Source: Alcaligenaceae bacterium SAGV5 (GTDB lineage Bacteria; Pseudomonadota; Gammaproteobacteria; Burkholderiales; Burkholderiaceae_B). Taken from it: DNA of 64,000 bases. Below the pieces are notes generated by a model. It was not told the origin of the DNA and made no database searches. It was given only the letters and a program-made list of their open reading frames with translations. Below are positions 18,111 to 26,395 of the stretch, one piece after another. Each line of letters begins with the position of its first letter. The stretch's first letter is position 1. The stretch is taken from contig SPDP01000001.1 in assembly GCA_009360345.1 (NCBI GenBank), positions 620,001-684,000 on the forward strand. The letters are read 5' to 3'. The position numbers and the translations under genes are program-made.

Positions 18111-18618
18111 TCGCGGACGCCGACGGCAGCGATACCCGGGGCAGGTCCAGTCCGTCGACCATCTCGGCATAGCTCTTGCGATTGCGCGGCGTAACCACGG
18201 CGATGTGGTGGATCATCGCCCACTTGACGCTGTCGCGGCCGCCCTCCAGGGCGCCGCGCCGGTCGCGCTCGAACCAGGTCCTGCGCAGGTAGCGCAACAG
18301 GCTCAGCGGGGTGGAGATGTCCAGCAGGATCACGCCGGTCGCGCGCCGGAAGCGCTGCGGCATGCATAGGGAATAGTTGCCGTCCATGACCCAGCGCTCG
18401 CCCGCGATGGCCGCGTCGTGCAGGGCGATGAACTCGTCCGGCGGGCGGGGTTCCCAGTCGGTATGGGGCAGGTGATAGAGCCGGTCGAGATGGACCGGCT
18501 CCAGGCCGCACTTGCGGGCGATCGCCTCGGCAAGCGTGGACTTCCCGCTGTTGGAGGGACCGACGATACAGATGCGCGGCCCCAGGCTTGCCAGTGTCAT
18601 GAAAAAGGTGTCCTTCAC
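18073..18618 (-). CDS. P-loop NTPase, adenylate-kinase-like
   Basis: A 181-residue P-loop protein with Walker A GPSNSGKST (20-28). LDRLYHLPHTDWEPRPPDEF and WVMDGNYS are typical of the small topology-modulation/FlaR-like kinase group found widely in bacteria; actual substrate is unknown. Its last 38 bp run inside the 3' end of the convergent monooxygenase gene. The ATG at 18618 follows AAAGG at suitable distance; ATG at 18600 is possible. It sits between the two arms of the nic regulon but shows no sign of belonging to it. Confidence 0.75.
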   Translation of the reverse strand: MKDTFFMTLASLGPRICIVGPSNSGKSTLAEAIARKCGLEPVHLDRLYHLPHTDWEPRPPDEFIALHDAAIAGERWVMDGNYSLCMPQRFRRATGVILLDISTPLSLLRYLRRTWFERDRRGALEGGRDSVKWAMIHHIAVVTPRNRKSYAEMVDGLDLPRVSLPSASAIRRCYRRWELAR

Positions 18619-18673
18619 ATACAGGCACCTTTTTATTCGATGGCGCGCGTCCTGCCCAGCCCCGCGGGGATCA

Positions 18674-20071
18674 TCAGGCCGGCGGACGCGCCTCGAACCC
18701 GAGCACGCTTTCCAGCGCGTGCGCCGCCTGCAAGACCTGGGCGTCGTGGCCGCGCGGCGCGGCGATATGCAGGCCCATGGGCAGGCCGGCGGCGGTCAGC
18801 CCCATCGGTATGCTGATGGCGGGCTGTTGGGTCAGGTTGAACAGCGAGGTGTAGGGCGTCCAGGCGCGACGGTTGGGGAATTCCTCGAATTCCTTCGGGT
18901 AGCTCAGGTTGGCGTCGAAGGCGGGGGCCGCGACCGTGGGCGTCAGCAGCAGATCGAACCGCTGGTGGAAGGCGTGCAGGCGCCGCGCCAGGTCCTGGCA
19001 GCGCGCCTGCGCGCCCATGTAGTCCTCCAGCGCCAGGCCGGCGCCATCCTCCAGGATGCCGGCCATGACGGGCGACAGCAGCGCGCGCCGCTCGGCCGGC
19101 ATGTGCTGCAGCGCGTACCGGTATCCCGCCTGCAGCAGGACCAGGTAGTCGTCGATGGGGTTGTCGATATCCGGGTCGGCCTCTTCGACGATGGCGCCCA
19201 GTTCGGCCAGGCGCCGCCCCGCCTGCCCGAAGGCCTCGGCGATTTCGGCGTCGACCTTGGGAGCGTAGCCCAGGGTCAGGCTGAGGGCGATGCGTTTGCC
19301 GCGCACGCCCTGTTCCAGACCGTCGCCCAGGCTGTCGGGCAGCCAGGGCAGCGACATGGCGTCGCGCGGATCGGGCCGGGCGATGATGTCCAGCACCGTG
19401 GCCGCGTCCCGCACGTTGCGGGCCAGCGGTCCGACGCAGGACAGGCCGCCGGCCACGTTGGGCGGATACATGGGCACGAGGCCGCCGGTGGCCTTGAAGC
19501 CCACGACGCCCGTCAGGGCCGCGGGAATGCGCAGCGATCCGCCGGCGTCCGAACCCAGCGCGAAGGGGCAGAAACCGGCCGACACCGAGGCCGCGCCGCC
19601 GCCGGAGGATCCGCCGGCCTGCTTGGTGGTGTCCCAGGGGTTGGTGGTGGCGCCCGTGAGCGGGCTGATGGTGACGGGGCCCGCGCCCAGCTCCGGCATG
19701 GTGGTCAGGCCCAGCAGCACCGCGCCGCCCTCCTGGCAGCGAAGCACCGCGGGCGCGGTGTCCGCCACGGGATCGGCGGGCATCGCCCGCGAGCCGCGCC
19801 GATGGGGCAGGCCGGCCACCATCAGGTTGTCCTTGGCGGTGAAGGGCATCCCGTCCAGCGGTCCGAGCGGCGCGCCGCGCCGCCAGCGCGCCTCGCTGGC
19901 GCGGGCCGCCGCGCGGGCGCGGCCTTCGTCCAGGACGGTGAACGCGTTGATGCGCTCGTTCAGCGCGGCGATGCGGGCAAGCTGCGCTTCGAGCGCCTCG
20001 ACCGGGGAGATCTCCTTGCGTTCGAAGGCTTGGGCGAGTTGCGGAAGGGAAAGAAACGGCAGGTCTGACAT
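18674..20071 (-). CDS. Amidase-signature hydrolase, last gene of the nic operon
   Basis: A 465-residue amidase-signature enzyme with the Ser-cisSer-Lys triad Lys80 (FTAKDNL), Ser155 (QAGGSSGGGA) and Ser179 (SDAGGSLRIPAALTG). The family hydrolyses carboxamides. It follows nicX by 34 bp. The known pathway needs an N-formylmaleamate deformylase (NicD, an alpha/beta-hydrolase) between NicX and NicF, and no NicD-like gene is in this operon. This amidase acts on the right kind of bond and may replace it. Alternatives are an upstream amide (for example nicotinamide or an N-heterocyclic carboxamide). Function inferred from context only. Confidence 0.85.
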   Translation of the reverse strand: MSDLPFLSLPQLAQAFERKEISPVEALEAQLARIAALNERINAFTVLDEGRARAAARASEARWRRGAPLGPLDGMPFTAKDNLMVAGLPHRRGSRAMPADPVADTAPAVLRCQEGGAVLLGLTTMPELGAGPVTISPLTGATTNPWDTTKQAGGSSGGGAASVSAGFCPFALGSDAGGSLRIPAALTGVVGFKATGGLVPMYPPNVAGGLSCVGPLARNVRDAATVLDIIARPDPRDAMSLPWLPDSLGDGLEQGVRGKRIALSLTLGYAPKVDAEIAEAFGQAGRRLAELGAIVEEADPDIDNPIDDYLVLLQAGYRYALQHMPAERRALLSPVMAGILEDGAGLALEDYMGAQARCQDLARRLHAFHQRFDLLLTPTVAAPAFDANLSYPKEFEEFPNRRAWTPYTSLFNLTQQPAISIPMGLTAAGLPMGLHIAAPRGHDAQVLQAAHALESVLGFEARPPA

Positions 20072-20105
20072 GCTGTGGGGAATCCTGGGTTGATCGCCGG
20101 AGGCG

Positions 20106-21158
20106 CTACTGCGGCCGCGCGCCGTCGACGCGCTGGTCGGGGGCCACGACGTCGCCGTCCACGACCATGGGTTGGCCGTCCACGTGGAACGAACATTTGC
20201 GCATGGGAATGTCGAGGTGCGCCTTGGTGCGGCGGCTGCCGCCGGGTCCGGTGGAAAACAGGAAGTTGCCGTAGAACGACCTGGCCTCCATGCCGATGGT
20301 GGCGGCCTTGTCGTACAGCCCGAGCGAGGTCCAGCGGGCCTTGGGTTGCAGGCCCCAGCCCAGGTGCGACACCGCGTAGGCGTCCGGGTCGTCGAAGCCG
20401 CGCAGGTAGGCGTCGAGGAACTCGGCATCCAGCCCGCCCGAGATGCGCACGATGGTTCCGCGTTCGATGTCGAGGGTGATGGGCGCCTGCACGTAGTTCT
20501 TGAACGGCAGGATGATGTCGCCGGGTGCCAGCACGACCACGCCCTCGGCCGTGCCGTCGTCGGGCAGGCGGGCGACGAAGCCGCTGGGCCAGTGGTCCCA
20601 GCGCCCGGGGCTGTCCACGTAGCCGTATTCCGCGGTGATGGGATAGGCGCCGATGGACGCCGTGAGCCGGGTGCCGGCGGCGGAAGTGACGGTGATGCGG
20701 CGTCCTGCCGCGTAGGCGTCGCGCGCGGCCAGCACGCGCCGCCGGTCGTCCGGCGATGGCATGACGCGGGCCAGGACTTCCGGGGGCTCGTAGGCCAGCA
20801 GCATGCGGGTGCCCGATTCCAGTACCGCGCGCTGGCCAGGCGTGAACAGCAGGAATACCGTGTCGATGACCAGGTCGGCCGCCTTCATCGCGGCCAGCGC
20901 CATGGGATCGTCGTCGATGGGCGAAGCGCCGCTGACCACGGTGGGATCGGTGCCCACTTCGCAGCTATCCCAGTTGGGCGCGATTTCCAGCCTGACCACC
21001 CGCGCCTGCAGCGCGGTGGCGGCCCGCGCGGCGGCATCGACCACGCGCGAGTCGGAGTTCTGCGAGGTCAGGATCAGCACGTTCTCGCCGGGGGCCAGTT
21101 TCGAGAGCGCCAGGACTTCCGTCCAGCAGCGGGTCAGTTGCGAGGGACTCAGCGGCAT
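20106..21158 (-). CDS. nicX: 2,5-dihydroxypyridine 5,6-dioxygenase
   Basis: Opens the pyridine ring of 2,5-dihydroxypyridine to N-formylmaleamate using Fe(II) and O2. The 350-residue protein equals Pseudomonas putida NicX in length and, as I recall that sequence, shares TRMLLAYEPPEVLARVMPS-like, EYGYVDSPGRWDHWPSGF, GDIILPFKNY, SHLGWGLQP and FYGNFLFSTGP segments. Probable iron ligands are His265, His314 and Asp316 (AHLDIP). The fold is leucyl-aminopeptidase-like, which often leads to misnaming. The start ATG at 21156-21158 overlaps the end of nicF by 10 bp, so the two are coupled. Confidence 0.92.
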   Translation of the reverse strand: MPLSPSQLTRCWTEVLALSKLAPGENVLILTSQNSDSRVVDAAARAATALQARVVRLEIAPNWDSCEVGTDPTVVSGASPIDDDPMALAAMKAADLVIDTVFLLFTPGQRAVLESGTRMLLAYEPPEVLARVMPSPDDRRRVLAARDAYAAGRRITVTSAAGTRLTASIGAYPITAEYGYVDSPGRWDHWPSGFVARLPDDGTAEGVVVLAPGDIILPFKNYVQAPITLDIERGTIVRISGGLDAEFLDAYLRGFDDPDAYAVSHLGWGLQPKARWTSLGLYDKAATIGMEARSFYGNFLFSTGPGGSRRTKAHLDIPMRKCSFHVDGQPMVVDGDVVAPDQRVDGARPQ

Positions 21159-21784
21159 GGGACCTCCGGGGTGTCGAGCGTGGCCAGCACCTCGGCCAGG
21201 GATTGCACCTCGCCGTACTTCTGGCCCATGTCGAAGAGACTGGCGTCGTGCGGGGCCGGCGCGCGGTCGCCGACACAGTCGGCCACCACCACCGGACGGA
21301 AATTGAAGCTCATCGCGTCCACCACGGTGGCGCGCACGCAGCCGCTGGTGGTGCTGCCGGCCACCAGCACGGTGTCCACGCCGCGCCGGATCAACCACCC
21401 CGCCAGGTCGGTGCCGAAGAAGGCGGACGGCTGGGTCTTGCGGATGATGGCGTCCCCGGGCCGGACTTCCAGTTGCGGGACGATGTGGCTTTGCGGATTG
21501 TCCTCGTGCAGCGAGGCCAGGGCCGGTATCTTCATGCAGAAAACGCTGTCGGCGCCCGGGGCGTAGACAATGCGGCTGAAGGCCACGGGCAGCTTCGCGC
21601 GCCGGGCGGCCGCCAGCAGCGTGACCGTGGCCGCGATGGCGTCAGGGATGTTGCCGCCGCCGAGCACGTCGGGATCGTTGAAGCCGTTGACGAAGTCGAC
21701 CACGACCAGGGCCGGCCGCAGGCCCCAGCCGCTGCGGGCGCCCAGGCCCTGTCTGCGATAGACCGATGCGGCGGTGTCGTTCAT
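21149..21784 (-). CDS. nicF: Maleamate amidohydrolase (isochorismatase family)
   Basis: Converts maleamate to maleate and ammonia. The 211-residue cysteine hydrolase has the isochorismatase triad Asp30 (VVVDFVNGF), Lys116 (RKTQPSAFFGT) and Cys149 (STTSGCVRATVVDA). The C-terminal DCVGDRAPAPHDASLFDMGQKYGEV and N-terminal RQGLGAR.G are NicF landmarks as I recall them. The start is set at 21784, 11 bp after the nicE stop; the longer frame is shadow. Confidence 0.9.
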   Translation of the reverse strand: MNDTAASVYRRQGLGARSGWGLRPALVVVDFVNGFNDPDVLGGGNIPDAIAATVTLLAAARRAKLPVAFSRIVYAPGADSVFCMKIPALASLHEDNPQSHIVPQLEVRPGDAIIRKTQPSAFFGTDLAGWLIRRGVDTVLVAGSTTSGCVRATVVDAMSFNFRPVVVADCVGDRAPAPHDASLFDMGQKYGEVQSLAEVLATLDTPEVPCR

Positions 21785-21795
21785 CGTTTCCGCCT

Positions 21796-22551
21796 TCAAT
21801 GCGAGCCGTCGAGCAGCGCGCCCGCCCCCGGAACGTGGCGAGGCAGCTCCAGGCGCTGCAGCATGGTGTAGGTCGTGGCCACCGCCGCCGACAGGACCGG
21901 CAGGCCGCGGCGGGCTTCCACTTCCGGAATGGCGGCCAGCGACGGCATCTGCACGCAGGCCGACAGCACGATGGCATCGGCGCCCCGCACGTCCAGCTTG
22001 TCGGCGATCTCCACCAGGGCGAGCGGATCGCGGTTGCCGACCGCGCGGTTGTCGTCGATTTCCAGCGAGATCGCGTCCAGCACTTCGATGCCTTCGGATT
22101 CGATGTAGTCCACCACGAGCCGGGTCAGCGGCTTCATGTAGGGCGTGACGAGGGACACCTTGCGGGCGCCGATCGCCTGGATGCCGTTGAGCAACGCGCC
22201 GGCGCTGGTCACGACCCGGGTGCCGGGATGGCCCGCCGCGGCGATGCGCGTCAGCTTTTCCTCGGAAGTCCGATGGTAACCCTTGCCCATGGACATGATG
22301 GCGACCAGGCAGGCATAGCCGATGACGTCGACGGCGGCATCGCTGAGTTCGGCCGCGCAGCGGTCGGCCTGCGCGTCCATGGCGGCCAGTTCCTCCTTGT
22401 TGACCTTCATCATTCTCATCCTGCTGGAATGGAAGGTGAAGCGTTCCGGGGCCACGGTCTCGCGCGCGCGGAACATGGCCGGGACCTCGGTCTCCATGGT
22501 GGTGTTGGAACTGGGGACGATCTGTCCGATGCGGTACACCGGCTTGCTCAT
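21796..22551 (-). CDS. nicE: Maleate cis-trans isomerase
   Basis: Isomerises maleate to fumarate, feeding the TCA cycle. The 251-residue protein belongs to the Asp/Glu racemase superfamily with the two catalytic cysteines Cys81 (GYACLVAIMSMG) and Cys199 (LSACVQMPSL). The N-terminus YRIGQIVPSSNTTMETEVPAM and FTFHSSRMRM match NicE as I recall it. It follows the Bug gene after a 154-bp gap that shows no gene. Confidence 0.92.
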   Translation of the reverse strand: MSKPVYRIGQIVPSSNTTMETEVPAMFRARETVAPERFTFHSSRMRMMKVNKEELAAMDAQADRCAAELSDAAVDVIGYACLVAIMSMGKGYHRTSEEKLTRIAAAGHPGTRVVTSAGALLNGIQAIGARKVSLVTPYMKPLTRLVVDYIESEGIEVLDAISLEIDDNRAVGNRDPLALVEIADKLDVRGADAIVLSACVQMPSLAAIPEVEARRGLPVLSAAVATTYTMLQRLELPRHVPGAGALLDGSH

Positions 22552-22705
22552 GTCGATGATGTTTCCATGACGGGCTGCGGGGACGGCCATGGCCGTTGCC
22601 CGGAGCGATTGGATGAATCGTGTTCGTGGCCACGGGCATCCCCGGCCACCCGCTTGCACGGGCGCGCCGGGCCGGCGTGGCCGGGAAGGCGGCGGATCTT
22701 CGTGG

Positions 22706-23680
22706 TCACTCGGGGCGGATGTTGGCTTCGCGGATGACGGTCCTGAAGGTGGCCAGTTCATCGTGGATGAGCCGGGCCGATTCCGCCGGCGACGCATAGC
22801 GCGTGATGATGGACTGGGCCAGCAGCGGCTCCTGCACCGCCTTGTCGGAGAAGACTTGCTTGAAGGCGCGGTCGAGCTTGTCGATGATGGGCGCGGGCGT
22901 GCCGGCGGGCGCCAGCGCGAACAGCTTGGCGCTGACGTCGTAGCCTTTGAGGCCGGCCTCGGTGGCCGTCGGCACGTCGGGCAGCAGGCTGATGCGCTCG
23001 GGCGAGGCGACGGCCAGCGCGCGCAGCTTCTGGCTGCGGATGTGGGGCAGCGTGGCCGCCAGGCTTTCGATGCTCATGTTCACCTGGCCGCCCACCAGGT
23101 CGAGCAGCGACGGCGAGATGCCCTTGTACGGGACGTGCAGCAGATCGACGCCCGCGGCGCGCTTGAACATTTCCCCGGCCAGGTGCTGCACCGAGCCGTT
23201 GCCGCTGGAGGCGAAGGTCATCGCGCCCGGCCTGGCCTTGGCCAGCGCGACGAGTTGCTGGACGGACTGCGCCTTGACGCCGGGATTGACGACGATCACG
23301 AACGGGATGCTGCCGAACACGGAGACCGGCGTGAAGCTCTTCTCCAGGTCGAAGGGGGTGGAACGTTCGTACAGCGAGGCGTAGATCGCGTGGCTGGTCA
23401 GGGAGCTCCACAGCAGGGTGTAGCCGTCGGGGTCGGCCTTGGCGACGGATTCGGCGCCGATACTGCCGGTGGCGCCGGGCCGGTTGACCACGATGACCTG
23501 CTGGCCGAGCTGCTTGGCCAGCATGGGGCCGGCCACGCGCGCGGCCGCGTCCACGCCTCCGCCCGGCGGCCAGGGCACGACCAGGGTGATGGGCCGTTCC
23601 GGCCATTCCGCATGGGCTCCCAGGCTGGTTGCCAGCGCGGCGGCCCCGATGGCGGCCTTCAAGACTGCTTTGACGTTCAT
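22706..23680 (-). CDS. Bug/TctC-family binding protein of the nic operon
   Basis: A 324-residue periplasmic binding protein: signal peptide MNVKAVLKAAIGAAALATSLGAHA, then WPERPITLVVPWPPGGGVDAAAR and the loop LLHVPYKGISPSLLDLVGGQ. It is the first gene behind operator O2, so its ligand is probably a pyridine carboxylate or a derivative. The start at 23680 gives the signal peptide; AAGGG precedes it. No TctA/B genes are adjacent. Confidence 0.9.
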   Translation of the reverse strand: MNVKAVLKAAIGAAALATSLGAHAEWPERPITLVVPWPPGGGVDAAARVAGPMLAKQLGQQVIVVNRPGATGSIGAESVAKADPDGYTLLWSSLTSHAIYASLYERSTPFDLEKSFTPVSVFGSIPFVIVVNPGVKAQSVQQLVALAKARPGAMTFASSGNGSVQHLAGEMFKRAAGVDLLHVPYKGISPSLLDLVGGQVNMSIESLAATLPHIRSQKLRALAVASPERISLLPDVPTATEAGLKGYDVSAKLFALAPAGTPAPIIDKLDRAFKQVFSDKAVQEPLLAQSIITRYASPAESARLIHDELATFRTVIREANIRPE

Positions 23681-23769
23681 GCTCGACCCTTGATGATGGT
23701 GACGAAGCCCCGGCTCCCCCGCCGTGGGCGCTTGTGCAACCCAGGCCATGCGGCCTAGTCTCCTTGGTG

Positions 23770-23798
23770 GTTCGCAATGCGAAATTAAGTTTCGCAAA
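23770..23798 (-). promoter_or_regulatory. Operator O2 between the nic operon and its IclR gene
   Basis: TTCGCAATGCGAA (23771-23783) overlaps the dyad TGCGAAAT-TAA-GTTTCGCA (23778-23796). The minus strand matches O1 (16767-16795) at 27 of 29 positions. It lies 90 bp before the Bug gene and 62 bp before the divergent IclR gene, so one site can serve both. Confidence 0.75.
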
Positions 23799-23859
23799 CT
23801 TTTGGGGTATCCTACCCAACAACTTTTGCGCGTGTCAACGAAGTTTGCGAGCAGCTCGG

Positions 23860-24693
23860 ATGAGAGGAACTTCCCAATCGAGGGCGATCAGCCCGGTGCC
23901 ATTTGCCGAGCCGGATGCCGACGAGGATCCTGGCAGGCAATTCGTGACCGCGCTGGCCCGGGGGCTGAGCATCCTCAAGGCCTTTACCCGGGGCGACACG
24001 TCCCTGGGCAACCAGGAACTGGCCGAACGCACGGGGTTGACCAAGCCCACGGTGTCCCGGCTGACCTATACCCTGACCCGCCTGGGCTACCTGGTCTGTT
24101 CGCCGCAGACCGGCCGCTACGAACTGGGCACGTCCGCGCTGGCGCTGGGGTACTGGGCGATGGCGGGATCCTATATCCGGCAGGTCGCCACGCCGCTGAT
24201 GGAGCGGGTCTCGGAAGAGCTGAACCTGTGCTGCGCCCTGGGCTACCGGGACGATGCCGATGCCGTCTATCTCGAACACACGCGCGGTTCCGGCGCGCTC
24301 ATCATGAGCGTGCAGTCCGGCTCGCGCACGCCCCTGGTCACGACCGCCATGGGTCGCGCGCTGATCGCGGTGATGGACCGGCCCGAGCGAGACAAGCTGT
24401 TCGCCGCCGAGAAGATCCGCCACGGCGCGCAGTGGCCCAGGATCCTGAAGGGCATCCAGGAAGGCCTGAAGGACTACCAGGCGCGCGGCTTCACGCTGTC
24501 GCTGGGCGATTGGGAAAAGGAAATCAACGCCGTGGGCGTGCCGCTGGAATTGAACGACGGCAATCCGCCCATGGCCCTGATCCTGGGCGGTTCTTCCTAT
24601 GTGGTCGATCGCCAGCGCCTGGTGGAACACGTCGGCCCCCGCCTGGCCGAACTGGCCGGACAGATACGCCAGGGCCTGAAGTCGCGCGGCTGA
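23860..24693 (+). CDS. IclR-family regulator of the nic regulon
   Basis: A 277-residue IclR regulator: winged helix NQELAERTGLTKPTVSRLTYTLTRLGYL and effector domain with TTAMGRALIAVMD and FTLSLGDWEKEINAVGVPL. It is only distantly similar to the three IclR paralogues at 12237, 33475 and 41803. Divergent from the nic operon across operator O2, it is the obvious regulator of that operon and, via O1, of the FAD monooxygenase. The ATG at 23860 is chosen because the frame upstream runs through the operator and lacks family sequence. Confidence 0.88.
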   Translation: MRGTSQSRAISPVPFAEPDADEDPGRQFVTALARGLSILKAFTRGDTSLGNQELAERTGLTKPTVSRLTYTLTRLGYLVCSPQTGRYELGTSALALGYWAMAGSYIRQVATPLMERVSEELNLCCALGYRDDADAVYLEHTRGSGALIMSVQSGSRTPLVTTAMGRALIAVMDRPERDKLFAAEKIRHGAQWPRILKGIQEGLKDYQARGFTLSLGDWEKEINAVGVPLELNDGNPPMALILGGSSYVVDRQRLVEHVGPRLAELAGQIRQGLKSRG

Positions 24694-24801
24694 TTCCCGC
24701 CCTTCCCGGCGTCCGACCAAGAGTCCCTCCCCGCGTCGCCCCGGGCCGCCGCGTCCGGCACAAGCCAGGACGCTCCCATCCCGCCCGACAGACGGAACTC
24801 C

Positions 24802-25326
24802 GTGGACGAGCTCGTCACCCAGACGATACAAACCGCTCAAAGAAGGAAGAACAGCAAGACCGCGGGGAAGATAATGAGGGCCTTCACGAATGGCCTCGAT
24901 GCGCTGAATGCCAAGCCGGGACGGTCCGCCATCCCTGTTGGAGCCGCCGTCGAACTCTACCGCGGCCAGGCCGGCAAACGGGTCGCATGTCCCAAGGATG
25001 CCATCGACCCGAAAACCGGAGAGCCCGTGAGCAAGAGGACACTGGAACAGCGCGGGCAAGTGTGGGATCCGGACGCCCAGGAACTCGTCAGCAAAGGCAC
25101 ATGGATAAAGCGCCAGAAAGTCTGGGACCCGGCAACCAACCAACTACTCAGCAGGGGCACCATAGCGAATCGCAAGCCGGTCCAGGACCCGCAAACCGGG
25201 GAAATCGTCTACAAGACCACCCTCGCCAAACGCGAGGCAACCCGCCGCCGGCAGGAAGCAGCCCAGGCAAGCACCGAAGCCGGCCCCGCCCCCCGATCGG
25301 ATGTCCATCAGCCAGCGCCTGACTGA
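24802..25326 (+). CDS. Unknown 174-residue protein with four 20-residue tandem repeats
   Basis: I do not recognise this protein. Residues 67-146 hold four consecutive 20-residue units with Asp-Pro at 69, 89, 109 and 129, Thr at 80, 100, 120 and 140, and Arg at 84, 104, 124 and 144. The consensus is roughly VWDPxTGELVSKGTLxKRxK. The N-terminal 60 residues are basic and helical-looking, the last 30 are Ala/Pro/Gln-rich; no signal peptide or membrane segment. Translation may start at GTG 24802 or at ATG 24874, which follows GGGGAAG. Base composition is lower in GC than the flanks (32/60 in 24841-24900), hinting at a different origin. It converges on the reductase gene. Confidence 0.65.
   Translation: MDELVTQTIQTAQRRKNSKTAGKIMRAFTNGLDALNAKPGRSAIPVGAAVELYRGQAGKRVACPKDAIDPKTGEPVSKRTLEQRGQVWDPDAQELVSKGTWIKRQKVWDPATNQLLSRGTIANRKPVQDPQTGEIVYKTTLAKREATRRRQEAAQASTEAGPAPRSDVHQPAPD
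25000..25239 (+). repeat. Four 60-bp coding repeats in the unknown protein
   Basis: Four in-frame units of exactly 60 bp (20 codons). The DNA units have diverged much more than the fixed DP, K/R, T and R positions, so the repeat is old and kept at protein level. Confidence 0.75.
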
Positions 25327-25418
25327 CATCCCCGGGGGAAACGCCACGCTCCCGGCCGGCCCGACGACGCCCCCTCAGCCGGACGAGTCGATGGCCGGCC
25401 TCGCGCGGCGTCCAGGCC

Positions 25419-26375
25419 TCAGATATCCAGCACCAGCTTGCTGCCCTTGCACCCCGATACACAGACCATCATGGTCTTGTTCGACTCGCGCTCGCGCTCG
25501 GTCAGCACCGAGTCCCGATGGTCGGGCGTGCCTTCCAGCACGGCGGTTTCGCACGCGCCGCACACGCCTTCGCGACAGCTGTAGTCGGCATCGATGCCCG
25601 CTTCCAGCAGCGCATCCAGCAGCGCCATGCCGGCCGGCACGTCGATGGTCTTGCCCGACTTGGCCAGTTCGACCTGGTAGCTGCCTTCCTGCGCGGCGGT
25701 GACCTCGCCGGCGGCGGCGAAGCGCTCGATGTGCACGTTCTGGTAGCCCAGCTCCTTGCAGGTGGCCTCGAAGGCATCCAGCATGGGCGTGGGACCACAG
25801 CAATAGAAGTGCGTATCGGCCGGCTGCGAACCCAGCAGCTCGCGCAGGTTGGGCGGACCGCCCGCCTGGTCGTCGAAACGCGCCGTGACCTTGCCGCCCG
25901 AGGCCAGCAGTTCGTCGACGAAGGCCGCCTCGCTCTTGGTGCGCGCGCAGTAGACCAGTTCCACCGGTTTGCCGGCGGCGCGCAGGCGGTTGTACATGCA
26001 GAAGATGGGCGTCACGCCGATGCCGCCGGCCAGCAGCACCGACTTGGCCGCGGCCTCGTCCAATTCGAAGTTGTTGCGGGGCGGCGCGATCTTGATGGTC
26101 GAGCCCACGCGCAGTTGCTCGTGCACGAAGCGCGAACCGCCGCGGCTGTTACGGTCGTTCAGCACCCCCACCACGTAGCGATGCCGCTCTTCGGGCGAAT
26201 TGAACAGCGAATAGCTGCGCACCAGGCCGTTGGGCAGATGCAGGTCGATGTGGGACCCCGCGCCGAAGGCCGGCAGTTCTTCACCCGTGGGCGAGCGGAA
26301 CTCGACGCTGATGATGCCCTGCGCTTCAAGGCGGATGGTGTGAACCAGTACCGTAAGGAGTGAGCTGCTGTTCAT
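25419..26375 (-). CDS. Rieske oxygenase reductase (VanB/phthalate dioxygenase reductase type)
   Basis: Passes electrons from NAD(P)H through FMN and a [2Fe-2S] centre to a Rieske oxygenase. The 318-residue protein has the flavin motif RSYS (53-56), the nucleotide-binding GGIGVTP (117-123), YCCGPTPML, and a C-terminal plant-type ferredoxin with Cys267, Cys272, Cys275 and Cys305. Domain order matches phthalate dioxygenase reductase and VanB. It is the last gene of the Rieske operon, 20 bp after RidA. The start at 26375 gives the standard N-terminus; the longer frame is shadow. It is the natural partner of the oxygenase at 26874. Confidence 0.93.
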   Translation of the reverse strand: MNSSSLLTVLVHTIRLEAQGIISVEFRSPTGEELPAFGAGSHIDLHLPNGLVRSYSLFNSPEERHRYVVGVLNDRNSRGGSRFVHEQLRVGSTIKIAPPRNNFELDEAAAKSVLLAGGIGVTPIFCMYNRLRAAGKPVELVYCARTKSEAAFVDELLASGGKVTARFDDQAGGPPNLRELLGSQPADTHFYCCGPTPMLDAFEATCKELGYQNVHIERFAAAGEVTAAQEGSYQVELAKSGKTIDVPAGMALLDALLEAGIDADYSCREGVCGACETAVLEGTPDHRDSVLTERERESNKTMMVCVSGCKGSKLVLDI

Positions 26376-26395
26376 GAAAGGGTCGGAAGAAACGG

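Noticed and set aside
23724..25322. A 532-codon plus-strand frame crossing the IclR and repeat-protein genes
   Set aside because: It is out of frame with the IclR helix-turn-helix and with the 20-residue repeats, both of which are convincing in other frames.
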